From Cribrihabitans_A neustonicus (GTDB lineage Bacteria; Pseudomonadota; Alphaproteobacteria; Rhodobacterales; Rhodobacteraceae), in contig NZ_JBMERQ010000002.1 of the NCBI RefSeq assembly GCF_048820895.1, forward strand, positions 372,001 through 436,000: a stretch of DNA of 64,000 nt, given 5' to 3'. Positions 1 through 8,385 of this stretch are shown in pieces. The position numbers and the translations under genes were made by a program. The notes under the pieces are model-generated. The model saw only the letters and a program-made list of their open reading frames with translations. It was not told where the DNA came from and ran no database searches. Positions within the stretch are counted from its first letter, which is position 1; each line of letters starts with the position of its first letter.

Positions 1-743
1 TCGGTGATCTCATAATCGCCGGTGCTGACGAAGCTGGTATAGCCCGAAGCCGGATCCGCGAGCTGGCTGCGGGCAAAAGTTTCGAACTCGGAGACGTAGA
101 ACTGGTAGTTCGTGAACAGAACGTGGTTCTGGAAATGTTCGGCGCTGGTGGCGGTATAGTGGCTGAGCCTTGCCAGCGAGTAATCGATGCGCTGGGCGGT
201 GAACAGCGACAGCGGGCCGGTGCCGTTGGCGGGCTGGAAGGTGCCGTTGACGATGTCGTCATTGGTGGTCGACAGGTCCGGCACATCGAAGACGTCGCGC
301 AGGGTGAAGCCCGCGGCACCCTCCTGCGGGACCGTAAGGTCGGGGCGGGAAGCGACCGCAAAATGCACCGGGATCGGCGTGCCGGAAACTCCGATGGTGA
401 CCGGCTGGCCGTGGTTGCGGATCAGCAGGCCGATCTGCTGGATCAGGTAGTTTCGGAACAGGTCCGGCCGGGTCACCGTGGTGGCATAGGTGCCGGGGGC
501 GGAGACATGGCCGAAGCTGAGGCGGCTGTCCACCTGCGCGTAGGTCGAGGTGGTGAAGCGGATCTCCGGGTAGTAGGCGCGGATGCGCTGGTTGTCCGGC
601 GCGCCGTCCGCCATCGCCCGCATGAATTCGTCACACAGGAAGCCGGTGGCCTGGGCATAAAGCAGCTGCAGCCGGTCCACCGCCTCGGCGGCGTCGGTGA
701 AGCTTTCGGTGTCCGGGTGGCCGGGGTGTTTGGTGGTTATCAT
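1..743 (-). CDS. amn: AMP nucleosidase, N-terminal part (gene runs off the left edge)
   Basis: AMP nucleosidase splits AMP into adenine and ribose 5-phosphate. Reading the minus strand from the ATG at 743-741 gives an uninterrupted frame of about 247 residues to the window edge, beginning MITTKHPGHPDTESFTDAAE and continuing through the Amn N-terminal domain (for example RIRAYYPEIRFTTSTYAQVD and GPLSLFTAQRIDYSLARL). The C-terminal nucleoside-phosphorylase-like catalytic domain is outside the window. The start codon overlaps the stop of the upstream adenine deaminase gene as ATGA, so the two are probably translated together, and the product adenine is the substrate of that neighbour. Family assignment is by recognition of the N-terminal sequence. 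Confidence 0.85.
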   Translation of the reverse strand, partial: MITTKHPGHPDTESFTDAAEAVDRLQLLYAQATGFLCDEFMRAMADGAPDNQRIRAYYPEIRFTTSTYAQVDSRLSFGHVSAPGTYATTVTRPDLFRNYLIQQIGLLIRNHGQPVTIGVSGTPIPVHFAVASRPDLTVPQEGAAGFTLRDVFDVPDLSTTNDDIVNGTFQPANGTGPLSLFTAQRIDYSLARLSHYTATSAEHFQNHVLFTNYQFYVSEFETFARSQLADPASGYTSFVSTGDYEIT

Positions 744-2542
744 GCAACAGGCTCGACTACTGGAATTTTCTTGAAGGTGCGCACATCGACCAGGCCAAGA
801 TCGGAGATCCTGAGTTCAGGGATCACCACAAGCGCCAGAAGCGAATGCTGCATGTAGGCATTGTTGAGGGCGCAGCCGCAGGCTTGCATCGCCTCGACGA
901 GCCCTTGCGCCTTGGCGGCGACCTCGGTGGCGGGGCTGTCGGACATCAGGCCGGCAATTGGCAGCTCCACCAGCGCGAGCTCCTTGCCGTCGCGGTAGAG
1001 GGTGATGCCGCCGCCGACTTCGGCCAGGCGGTTGGCGGCCAGCGCCATCTGGTCGCGGTCGGTGCCGACGACGATCATATGGTGGCTGTCGTGCGCCACC
1101 GTCGAGGCCATCGCCATTTTGCCGCTGTAGCCGAAGCCTGACACAAAGGCGTTGGTGACGCCGCCGGTGCCGCGGTGGCGCTCGACCAGCGCGATCTGGC
1201 AGACCTCGCCTTCCGCCTCGACCAGCCCGTCGCGGACCGACAGCTCGGCCTTGAGCGCTTTGGTCGGGGCCTGGTTTTCCACCACGCCGATCACATTTGC
1301 GGTGACGGCATTGGCGCCTTCGGGGGCTTTCACCTCGAAGTCCCTGGCGCTCAGTTCATGGCCCAGGTGCACTGTGCCGCGGGCATGGGCGGGCCAGTCC
1401 AGATGCGGGCAGTCCACTTTGATTTCGCCCTGTTCCGCGACCACCTGGCCGCGGGCGATCACCAGCTCGATCGGCAGTTCGGTGAGGTCGGAGGTCAGGA
1501 TCACGTCGGCGCGGCGGCCCGGGGTGATCGAGCCGATTTCGCGCTCCAGCCCGAAATGGGTGGCGGTGTTGATCGTCGCCATCTGCAGCGCGATAACGGG
1601 ATCGCAGCCGCAGGCAATCGCGTGGCGCACCACGCGGTTCATGTGGCCGTCGTTGACCAGCGTGCCGGAGTGGCAGTCATCGGTGCAGAGGATGAAGTTG
1701 CGCGGGTCCAGACCCTTTTCAGTCACCGCGGTGATCTGGCTTTCCACGTCATACCAGGCCGAGCCCAGCCGCATCATCGAGCGCATCCCCTGGCGGACGC
1801 GGGCGATCGCGTCGGCCTCGCAGGTGCCCTCGTGGTCATCCGCCGGGCCGCCCGCCACATAGGCCGCGAAATCGGGGCCGAGGTCGGGGGAAGCATAATG
1901 CCCGCCCACGGTCTTGCCCGCGCGCTGGGTGGCGGCGATTTCGGCCAGCATCTTGGGGTCGGCGTTTGCCACGCCGGGGAAGTTCATCATCTCACCGAGG
2001 CCAATGATGCCGGGCCAGTCCATCGCCTCAGCCACGTCTTCGGCGGTGATCTCGAACCCGGTGGTCTCCAGCCCCGGCGCGGAAGGCGCGCAGGAGGGCA
2101 TCTGGGTGAAGATATTGACCGGCTGCAGCAGCGCCTCGTCATGCATCAGCCGCACGCCTTCAAGCCCCATCACGTTGGCAATTTCATGCGGGTCGGTGAA
2201 CATCGAGGTGGTGCCGTGCGGGATCACCGCGCGGGCAAATTCCGCGGGTGTCAGCATGCCGCTCTCGATGTGCATATGCGCATCGCACAGGCCCGGGATC
2301 ATGTAGCGGCCCTCCGCCTCAACCACCTGGGTATCGGGGCCGGTGCAATAGGAGGCGTCGGGGCCGACATAGGCGATCCGGCCTGCGGTGATGGCAATAT
2401 CGTGGCCCTCGAGGACCTCGCGGGTGTGGACATTGACCCATTTGCCCTGGCGGATCACCATCTCGGCCGGGGTGCGGCCGGCGGCGGTGTCGATCAGTTT
2501 CTGGGCGGAGTCGGGCCAGCTCGGGAATTTGTTATCTGACAT
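740..2542 (-). CDS. ade: adenine deaminase
   Basis: This enzyme converts adenine to hypoxanthine and ammonia in purine salvage. It belongs to the amidohydrolase superfamily. The metal site motif DAHMHIESGML lies near residue 85, followed by HGTTSMFTDPHEIANV, and the C-terminal part has HDSHHMIVVGTD, typical of the Ade family. I chose the ATG at 2542 (MSDNKFPSWPDS, 600 aa, the normal family length). The frame stays open upstream for 22 more residues, but these are low-complexity and not Ade-like. The stop overlaps the amn start by 4 bases (ATGA), coupling two consecutive steps AMP to adenine to hypoxanthine. Confidence 0.93.
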   Translation of the reverse strand: MSDNKFPSWPDSAQKLIDTAAGRTPAEMVIRQGKWVNVHTREVLEGHDIAITAGRIAYVGPDASYCTGPDTQVVEAEGRYMIPGLCDAHMHIESGMLTPAEFARAVIPHGTTSMFTDPHEIANVMGLEGVRLMHDEALLQPVNIFTQMPSCAPSAPGLETTGFEITAEDVAEAMDWPGIIGLGEMMNFPGVANADPKMLAEIAATQRAGKTVGGHYASPDLGPDFAAYVAGGPADDHEGTCEADAIARVRQGMRSMMRLGSAWYDVESQITAVTEKGLDPRNFILCTDDCHSGTLVNDGHMNRVVRHAIACGCDPVIALQMATINTATHFGLEREIGSITPGRRADVILTSDLTELPIELVIARGQVVAEQGEIKVDCPHLDWPAHARGTVHLGHELSARDFEVKAPEGANAVTANVIGVVENQAPTKALKAELSVRDGLVEAEGEVCQIALVERHRGTGGVTNAFVSGFGYSGKMAMASTVAHDSHHMIVVGTDRDQMALAANRLAEVGGGITLYRDGKELALVELPIAGLMSDSPATEVAAKAQGLVEAMQACGCALNNAYMQHSLLALVVIPELRISDLGLVDVRTFKKIPVVEPVA

Positions 2543-2626
2543 GGCCCAATTGTTATTATTGCCGCGGAGAGTGCAAGGGCTTTGGCGGCCTTCGCGGAAA
2601 CCGGGCACAACTGAGGCCTGCGATTT

Positions 2627-3568
2627 TCAGGTCTGTGCGCGCAGCTGGCGCGGGGTGGTGGCGAATTCTGCCCGGAAGGCGCGGGTCAGGGCGCTCGGGT
2701 CCTCGTAGCCGCAGCGCAGCGCGATCTCGGCGACGCCGAGGCGGGTTTCCAGCACCAGCCGGCGTGCCTCGATCAGCCGCAGCCGCCGGTAGACCGCCTG
2801 CGGGGTTGCGCCCAGCTCAGTTCTCATCCGCGCTTCCAGCTCCTTCTGGCTGCGCCCCGCGGCGCGGGCGATGGCGGCAATCGGCAGGGGCGTCTCCAGA
2901 TTGGCCTGCATCATTGCCACCGCCCGTGCCACCGGCTTGCTGCGGGCGAGGATCGGGTCCTGGCTGCCGGTGGCTTCGGGGCTCATGAACAGCGCCGCCA
3001 CCTCCAGCCGCAGGGCCGCGCCATGGCGGGTGCCGATCAGTTCCATCATGGTGTCAAACGCCGCAAGCGCCCCGGTGCAGGTGATCCGGCCCTGGTCCGC
3101 CACATGGCGCACGCGCTCGGCCAGGACGGCCGGAAACGCTTCGCTGAAGCGGGTCAGCTCCTGCCAGTGTATGGTCGCCCGCCGCCCATCCAGAAGCCCG
3201 GCATCAGCCAGGAGCCAAGCCCCGGTGTCGAATCCCGCCATCACTTTGTAACGCCGCGCCGCGGCCCTCAGGGCGCGGGCCGCCTGTGGGGTTGCATGGC
3301 CCAGGAAGTCGTAGGACGGCATCACGATCAGCATGCCGCCGCCGCAGTCCGAGAGCCGCCCATGCGCCCGCACCTCCATCCCCGAAGAGGAGACTGCAGG
3401 CCCTCCCCCCAGCGTAAGAAACCGCCAGGCATAGGCCTGCCGCCCCGCCAGGCTGTTTGCGGCGCGCATCGGCTCCACCGTATTGGCCAGGCAATGGGCC
3501 GAGAAGGCATCGAACAGCAGCACGTCCACCTGCTGCAGTGCGGCGTGATCTTTTACCCAAGAGTGCAT
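2627..3568 (-). CDS. GlxA-family transcriptional regulator (DJ-1/PfpI plus AraC HTH)
   Basis: A 313-residue activator of the GlxA type. Residues about 12-180 form a DJ-1/PfpI-like sensory domain (VDVLLFDAFSAHCLANTVEP, then LIVMPSYDF and AGFDTGAWLLADAGLLDGR). Residues about 210-310 form an AraC/XylS DNA-binding domain ending in GVAEIALRCGYEDPSALTRAF. Known relatives such as CdhR, GbdR and ArgR sense carnitine, glycine betaine or arginine and activate neighbouring catabolic genes. The gene is transcribed away from the acyl-CoA dehydrogenase operon across 79 bases, so it most likely controls that operon. The ligand is inferred from context only. Confidence 0.85.
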   Translation of the reverse strand: MHSWVKDHAALQQVDVLLFDAFSAHCLANTVEPMRAANSLAGRQAYAWRFLTLGGGPAVSSSGMEVRAHGRLSDCGGGMLIVMPSYDFLGHATPQAARALRAAARRYKVMAGFDTGAWLLADAGLLDGRRATIHWQELTRFSEAFPAVLAERVRHVADQGRITCTGALAAFDTMMELIGTRHGAALRLEVAALFMSPEATGSQDPILARSKPVARAVAMMQANLETPLPIAAIARAAGRSQKELEARMRTELGATPQAVYRRLRLIEARRLVLETRLGVAEIALRCGYEDPSALTRAFRAEFATTPRQLRAQT

Positions 3569-3647
3569 GATTCAGTCTAACTCTGCATGATCGGCCGCCG
3601 CAAGCTGCCTATTCTGCCGGACAGCAGACAGACCGGGGAGATCCGCC

Positions 3648-4811
3648 ATGCAGTTCGGGATGACCGAAGAACAATCGATGATCGTCGAGACCACCCGCGC
3701 CTTCGTGGAAAAGGAGCTCTACCCGCATGAGGCGGCGATCGAGCGCACGGGCCATCTGGACATGGAGGTGATCCGCGAGGTGCAGAAGAAGGCGATGGAG
3801 GCAGGGCTCTACGCCGCCAACATGCCCGAGGAGGTGGGCGGCGCCGGGCTCGATACGCTGACCTGGCTGATGTACGAAAAGGAGCTTGGCCGTGCCAACT
3901 ACGCGCTGCACTGGACCGGTGTTGCGCGGCCCTCCAACATCCTGCTCGCGGGCACGGAGGAGCAGAAAGAGAAGTATCTGTTCCCTTGCATCAAGGGCGA
4001 GAAATGGGACTGCCTAGCGATGACCGAGCCGGATGCGGGCTCGGACCTGCGCGGCATGAAGGCGAGCGCGCGAAAGGATGGAGATGACTGGATCCTGAAC
4101 GGCACCAAGCATTTCATCAGCCACGCAGATATCGCCGACTTCGCAATCGTCTTCATGGCGACGGGGGAGGAAGAGACGCCGCGCGGGGTAAAGAAGAAAA
4201 TCACCGCCTTCTTCGCCGACAAGGGCACGCCGGGCTTCACCGTGCGCGACGGCTACCGCAACGTGAGCCACCGCGGCTACACCAACGCGGTGCTGGAATT
4301 CGACGACTGCCGCCTGCCGGCCTCGGCAGTGCTGGGCGAGGTGGACAAGGGCTTCGAGGTGGCAAACACCTGGCTCGGCGCCACCAGGCTGCAAGTCGCG
4401 GCCACCTGCCTTGGCCGGGCCGAACGCGCGCTGCAGCACTCGGTCGAATACGCCGCAGAGCGCCGCCAGTTCGGCCAGCAGATCGGCAAGTTCCAGGGCA
4501 TCTCCTTCAAGCTGGCCGACATGGCGCTGGAATTGAAGGCGGCGAACCTCCTGACCTGGGAGGCAGGGTGGAAGTTCGACCGGGGCACGGTGACCGAGAG
4601 CGACATGTCGATGGCCAAGCTGAAGGCGACCGAGATGCTGGCCTTCGTGGCCGACGAGGCAATCCAGATCCACGGCGGCATGGGGCTGATGGACGAACTG
4701 CCGCTGGAACGCATCTGGCGCGACGCGCGGGTGGAGCGTATCTGGGAGGGCACCAGTGAAATCCAGCGGCACATCATCAGCCGCGAGATGCTGCGCCCGC
4801 TTGGAGGATGA
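3648..4811 (+). CDS. acyl-CoA dehydrogenase, possibly gamma-butyrobetainyl-CoA dehydrogenase
   Basis: FAD-dependent alpha,beta-dehydrogenation of an acyl-CoA. The 387 residues cover the whole family: N-terminal helical domain, the FAD-contacting CLAMTEPDAGSD region near residue 124, the RRQFGQQIGKFQ motif near residue 271, and the catalytic Glu in IWEGTSEIQ at residue 367. A GGGGAG ribosome site precedes the ATG. The next gene starts 3 bases after the stop. With an NDP-forming acyl-CoA synthetase and a CaiD homologue downstream and a GlxA regulator upstream, the substrate may be gamma-butyrobetainyl-CoA. The family is certain; the substrate is inference, and a general short/branched-chain substrate remains possible. 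Confidence 0.9.
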   Translation: MQFGMTEEQSMIVETTRAFVEKELYPHEAAIERTGHLDMEVIREVQKKAMEAGLYAANMPEEVGGAGLDTLTWLMYEKELGRANYALHWTGVARPSNILLAGTEEQKEKYLFPCIKGEKWDCLAMTEPDAGSDLRGMKASARKDGDDWILNGTKHFISHADIADFAIVFMATGEEETPRGVKKKITAFFADKGTPGFTVRDGYRNVSHRGYTNAVLEFDDCRLPASAVLGEVDKGFEVANTWLGATRLQVAATCLGRAERALQHSVEYAAERRQFGQQIGKFQGISFKLADMALELKAANLLTWEAGWKFDRGTVTESDMSMAKLKATEMLAFVADEAIQIHGGMGLMDELPLERIWRDARVERIWEGTSEIQRHIISREMLRPLGG

Positions 4812-4814
4812 CCG

Positions 4815-5150
4815 ATGAACCGCCCCCCGCCAGCCGCTGCAGAACCCAGCGGTGAAGCCGCTCCGAAGCCTTTGGTGACAATCACCTATTGCACCGGCTG
4901 CAACTGGCTGCTGCGGGCGGGCTGGATGGCGCAGGAACTGCTGCAGACCTTCCAGGACAGCCTCGGCGGCGTCACCCTGGTGCCCGGTGAAACCGGCGGC
5001 ATTTTCGAGATCCGCGCCGATGGCGAGCTGATCTGGGAGCGCAAGCGCGACGGCGGCTTTCCCGATGCAAAAGAGCTGAAGCAGCGCCTGCGCGACCGCA
5101 TTGCGCCGGACCGGGACCTCGGCCATCTCGACCGCGGCGCAGGGGGATAG
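4815..5150 (+). CDS. SelT/SelW/SelH-like (Rdx family) thioredoxin-fold protein
   Basis: A 111-residue protein whose core matches the Rdx family: VTITYCTGCNWLLRAGWMAQ at about residues 24-43 with a CxxC redox motif (CTGC), the GGIFEIRADGELIWERKRDGGFPD segment split here into its two halves IFEIRADGELIWERK and RDGGFPDAKELKQRLRD. Eukaryotic relatives carry selenocysteine at the second Cys position; here it is an ordinary Cys codon. It follows the acyl-CoA dehydrogenase stop by 3 bases and is evidently cotranscribed with it. No role in that pathway is established. A redox or chaperone function for a flavoenzyme partner is only a guess. Confidence 0.85.
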   Translation: MNRPPPAAAEPSGEAAPKPLVTITYCTGCNWLLRAGWMAQELLQTFQDSLGGVTLVPGETGGIFEIRADGELIWERKRDGGFPDAKELKQRLRDRIAPDRDLGHLDRGAGG

Positions 5151-5158
5151 TCTGGGAT

Positions 5159-5344
5159 GCCTCCGGCGGGGATATTTACGGCAAGAGGAAAAGGGGCGGC
5201 CCGGACAAGCCGCCCCGGTGAAGAGATCAGCTCTCTTCCCCTTGCGCGGGCATCGGCGTCCCCGCCTGTACCGCTCCGCCAGCTTTCCCGATTCCGGTTA
5301 CTGAAGCCCTACTTCCTCTTGCTGGAAATATCCCCGCCGGAGGC
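5159..5344. repeat. MITE/BIME-like element with 19-bp terminal inverted repeats
   Basis: The 19 bases GCCTCCGGCGGGGATATTT at 5159-5177 recur exactly, inverted, at 5326-5344. Between them are two further perfect hairpins: GGGGCGGC/GCCGCCCC (5193-5200 with 5209-5216) and GAAGAGA/TCTCTTC (5220-5226 with 5232-5238). The GGGATATTT core followed by a GGCAAGAGGA-like tail is shared with other intergenic repeats in the window (14160-14206, 23987-24046, 32475-32541). No coding sequence is convincing inside. It separates the SelT-like gene from the acyl-CoA synthetase gene. Confidence 0.6.
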
Positions 5345-5377
5345 TCCTCAACTCTCAAGCAGCGGACCGTTTCTGAC

Positions 5378-7408
5378 ATGACACGCGACCTTTCCCGGCT
5401 GTTCCGGCCACAGTCCATTGCCGTAATCGGCGGCGGCGCCTGGTGCCGGCTGGTGATCGATCAATGCCGCAAGATGGGCTTTGCGGGCGACATCTGGCCG
5501 GTGCATCCCAAAGCGGATGAAGTGGCGGGCCTGCCGGCCTTCCGCGACGCGGAGAGCCTGCCCGCGGCGCCGGATGCGGCCTTCATCGGGGTCAACCGCT
5601 TTGCCACCATCGAGGTGGTCCGGGCACTGGCGGCGCGGGGCGCGGGCGGGGCGGTTTGTTTTGCATCGGGTTTTCTGGAAGCGGCGGCAGAGGACGCTGA
5701 GGGCGCGGATCTGCAGACCCAGCTGCTGGACGCGGCAGGGGACATGCCCTTCCTCGGGCCCAACTGCTATGGCTTCATCAACTACCTTGACGGTGCGCTT
5801 TTGTGGCCGGACCAGCATGGCGGTGCCCGGGCGGAGCGTGGCGTGGCGCTGGTCACGCAGAGCTCGAACATCGCGATCAATCTCACCATGCAGCGCCGCG
5901 CAGTGCCGCTGGCCTATGTGGTAACCGCGGGCAACCAGGCGCAGTCGGGGATAGCGGAGATTGGCGCAGCGCTTCTGGAAGACGACCGCGTCACCGCCCT
6001 GGGGCTGCATATCGAGGGGTTCGGCGATTTGCGCGCCTTCGAGGCGCTGGCGGCGCGGGCGCGGGCGCTGGGCAAGCCGATTGTCGCCTTGAAAGTCGGG
6101 AAATCGGCCGAGGCGCGGGCGGCAACCGTGTCGCACACGGCGTCCCTTGCGGGCGGCGATGCCGGGGCGGGAGCGCTGCTAGCGCGGCTCGGCATTCCCC
6201 GACTGGACGATTTGCCTGCCTTCCTCGAGACGCTGAAGCTTTTGCATGTGGCCGGGCGGCTGCCGTCGAACCGGATCGCCTCGATCAGCTGTTCGGGGGG
6301 CGAGGCGAGCCTCGCGGCGGATACTGCAATTGGCCGGGGTGTGGTGTTTCCGCCGCTCAACGCGCGCCAGGAAGCGGACTTGCGCGGCGCGCTGGGGCCG
6401 ATGGTGGCGCTCGCCAACCCGCTGGACTATCACACTTATATCTGGCGTGACACGCACGCGATGACCCGCGCCTTTGCGGCGATGGCCGATCCGGAGCTGG
6501 CGATCACCCTGCTGATCGTGGACTTCCCGCGCGCCGACCGCTGCGATGCCGCGGACTGGGAGTGCACCATCGAGGCCGCGATCGGCGCGCGCCAGCAGAG
6601 CGGCCGCCCGGTGGCGATGGTGGCGACCCTGCCGGAGCTGCTGCCCGAGGACGTGGCGGCGCGGCTTATGGCGGACGGGGTGGTACCGCTTTGCGGGCTG
6701 CGTGAAGCCATCGCCGCCTGCGCCGCTGCCAGCCTGCCGCTGCCGCCGGAGCCCGCGCCGCTGCTGCTGCCGACGCCGGTGGTGGAGCCGGACCTGATCC
6801 CCGAAGCCGAGGCGAAGCGCCAGCTTGCCGCCTACGGCCTGCGGGTGCCGCGGTCCAAGCGCGCCGCTTCGGCCGGGACGGCGCGGGCGGTCGCGGTGGA
6901 CATCGGCTTCCCGGTGGTGCTGAAAGGCGAGGGCGTGGCCCACAAGACTGAGGCCGGAGCGGTGGTGCTGAATCTCGGCTCGGGGCAGGAGGTGAGCGAT
7001 GCCGCTTTCCGCATGCCCGCCCGGCGCTTCCTGGTGGAGGAGATGGTAACGGGTGCCGTGGCCGAGCTGCTGGTCGGCGTGGTGAAGGATCCGGCGCATG
7101 GCTTCGTCCTGACGCTCGCCGCGGGCGGCACACTGACCGAGGTGATGCAGGACAGCGCCTCGCTCCTGCTGCCGGCCTCGGAGGCGGAGATCGAAGCGGC
7201 GCTCGAGAGCCTGCGCATTGCGCCCTTGCTGAACGGTTACCGCGGCGCGCCGCCTGCGGACCGCGAGGCGATCCTGCGCGCGGTGCGGGCGGTGGAGCTC
7301 TACGTGATGGAGAATGCGCCGGGGCTGGAAGAGATCGAGATCAATCCGCTGCTCTGCACGCCGGACGATGCGGTTGCCGCGGATGCGCTGATGCGGCGCA
7401 AGTACTGA
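5378..7408 (+). CDS. NDP-forming acyl-CoA synthetase (acetate-CoA ligase family)
   Basis: A single-chain acyl-CoA synthetase of 676 residues that couples ATP hydrolysis to ADP with thioester formation through a phosphohistidine. Residues about 5-130 are the CoA-binding Rossmann domain (SIAVIGGG, IWPVHPKADEV, FLGPNCYGFIN). Residues about 150-450 are succinyl-CoA-ligase-like, with the conserved SHTASLAGG at 252-260 (His253). The C-terminal 200 residues are an ATP-grasp domain with PVVLKGEGVAHKTEAGAVVL. The start MTRDLSRLFRPQSIAVIG is typical, although no strong ribosome site precedes it. Lying between an acyl-CoA dehydrogenase and CaiD, it is a good candidate for activating gamma-butyrobetaine or a similar acid; the substrate is inferred. 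Confidence 0.87.
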   Translation: MTRDLSRLFRPQSIAVIGGGAWCRLVIDQCRKMGFAGDIWPVHPKADEVAGLPAFRDAESLPAAPDAAFIGVNRFATIEVVRALAARGAGGAVCFASGFLEAAAEDAEGADLQTQLLDAAGDMPFLGPNCYGFINYLDGALLWPDQHGGARAERGVALVTQSSNIAINLTMQRRAVPLAYVVTAGNQAQSGIAEIGAALLEDDRVTALGLHIEGFGDLRAFEALAARARALGKPIVALKVGKSAEARAATVSHTASLAGGDAGAGALLARLGIPRLDDLPAFLETLKLLHVAGRLPSNRIASISCSGGEASLAADTAIGRGVVFPPLNARQEADLRGALGPMVALANPLDYHTYIWRDTHAMTRAFAAMADPELAITLLIVDFPRADRCDAADWECTIEAAIGARQQSGRPVAMVATLPELLPEDVAARLMADGVVPLCGLREAIAACAAASLPLPPEPAPLLLPTPVVEPDLIPEAEAKRQLAAYGLRVPRSKRAASAGTARAVAVDIGFPVVLKGEGVAHKTEAGAVVLNLGSGQEVSDAAFRMPARRFLVEEMVTGAVAELLVGVVKDPAHGFVLTLAAGGTLTEVMQDSASLLLPASEAEIEAALESLRIAPLLNGYRGAPPADREAILRAVRAVELYVMENAPGLEEIEINPLLCTPDDAVAADALMRRKY

Positions 7409-7501
7409 AAGCGCGCGGCGCGGAACCGGCAGCAGGCTTTGAGCCCTGCTTGCCTTAATGCATGAAAGCGGCGCCCTCTGCGGTGCCGGAAGGGAGAGAA
7501 G

Positions 7502-8287
7502 ATGAGCGATAGCCCCGTGAAGACGCGCCGCGAGGGCGCCATCCTGGAAGTGACGCTGGACCGGCCCAAGGCCAATGCCATCGATCTCAAGACCTCGCGG
7601 CTGATGGGCGAGGTGTTCCGGGACTTTCGCGATGACCCGCAGCTGCGGGTCGCGATCCTGACTGGCGGCGGCGAGAAGTTCTTCTGCCCAGGCTGGGACC
7701 TGAAGGCCGCGGCCGATGGCGATGCGGTGGATGGCGATTACGGCGTGGGCGGCTTTGGCGGGTTGCAGGAAATGCGGGACATGAACAAGCCGGTGATCGC
7801 GGCGGTGAACGGCATTGCCTGCGGCGGCGGGCTGGAGCTGGCGATCTCCGCCGACATTATCCTCGCCGCGGAGCATGCCACATTTGCACTGCCGGAAATC
7901 CGTTCCGGCACGGTGGCGGATGCGGCTTCGGTCAAGCTGCCCAAGCGCATCCCCTATCATATCGCGATGGAGCTATTGCTGACCGGGCGCTGGTTCGACG
8001 CCGAGGAAGCGCACCGCTGGGGTCTGGTGAACGAGATCGTGGCAGCAGATCGCCTGACGGACCGCGCCTGGGAGCTGGCGCGGCTCTTGGCTTCGGGGCC
8101 GCCGCTGGTCTATGCGGCGATCAAGGAGATCGTGCGGGACGCCGAGGACAGCAAGTTCCAGGATGCGATGAACCGGATCACCAAAAGCCAGCTGGCCACG
8201 GTGGAGCGGCTCTACCGCTCGGAGGATCAGCTGGAAGGCGCGCGCGCCTTTGCCGAGAAACGCGATCCGGTCTGGAAGGGCAAGTAG
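7502..8287 (+). CDS. caiD: carnitinyl-CoA dehydratase / crotonobetainyl-CoA hydratase
   Basis: A crotonase-fold enzyme of 261 residues interconverting crotonobetainyl-CoA and L-carnitinyl-CoA. It resembles E. coli CaiD closely along its length: DRPKANAID near residue 20, FRDDPQLRVAILTG, GWDLKAAADG, and the C-terminal AFAEKRDPVWKGK. Candidate catalytic glutamates are Glu112 (GGGLELA) and Glu132 (ALPEIRSG), which line up with Glu111 and Glu131 of E. coli CaiD. A good GGAAGGGAGAG site precedes the ATG. Downstream of the acyl-CoA synthetase by 93 bases and on the same strand, it probably belongs to the same operon. Other enoyl-CoA hydratase substrates cannot be excluded. Confidence 0.82.
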   Translation: MSDSPVKTRREGAILEVTLDRPKANAIDLKTSRLMGEVFRDFRDDPQLRVAILTGGGEKFFCPGWDLKAAADGDAVDGDYGVGGFGGLQEMRDMNKPVIAAVNGIACGGGLELAISADIILAAEHATFALPEIRSGTVADAASVKLPKRIPYHIAMELLLTGRWFDAEEAHRWGLVNEIVAADRLTDRAWELARLLASGPPLVYAAIKEIVRDAEDSKFQDAMNRITKSQLATVERLYRSEDQLEGARAFAEKRDPVWKGK

Positions 8288-8385
8288 CGGCCGGCAGCGG
8301 CGGAGACGGCAGGCGGGGTGCTCCGCCCGCCGGGCGGGGGCATCCAAGACCCGGCGGTTGGGCCAGGCGCCCGCGCCGGCGGGGA

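Noticed and set aside
1175..2539. Plus-strand frame (454 residues) opposite ade
   Set aside because: Shadow frame; ade shows conserved metal-site motifs and family length on the other strand.
4815..5150. Selenocysteine in the SelT-like protein
   Set aside because: The redox motif is CTGC with ordinary Cys codons and there is no internal TGA.
6179..7960. Minus-strand frame (593 residues) opposite the acyl-CoA synthetase and caiD
   Set aside because: Spans two well-supported genes on the other strand and has typical antisense composition.
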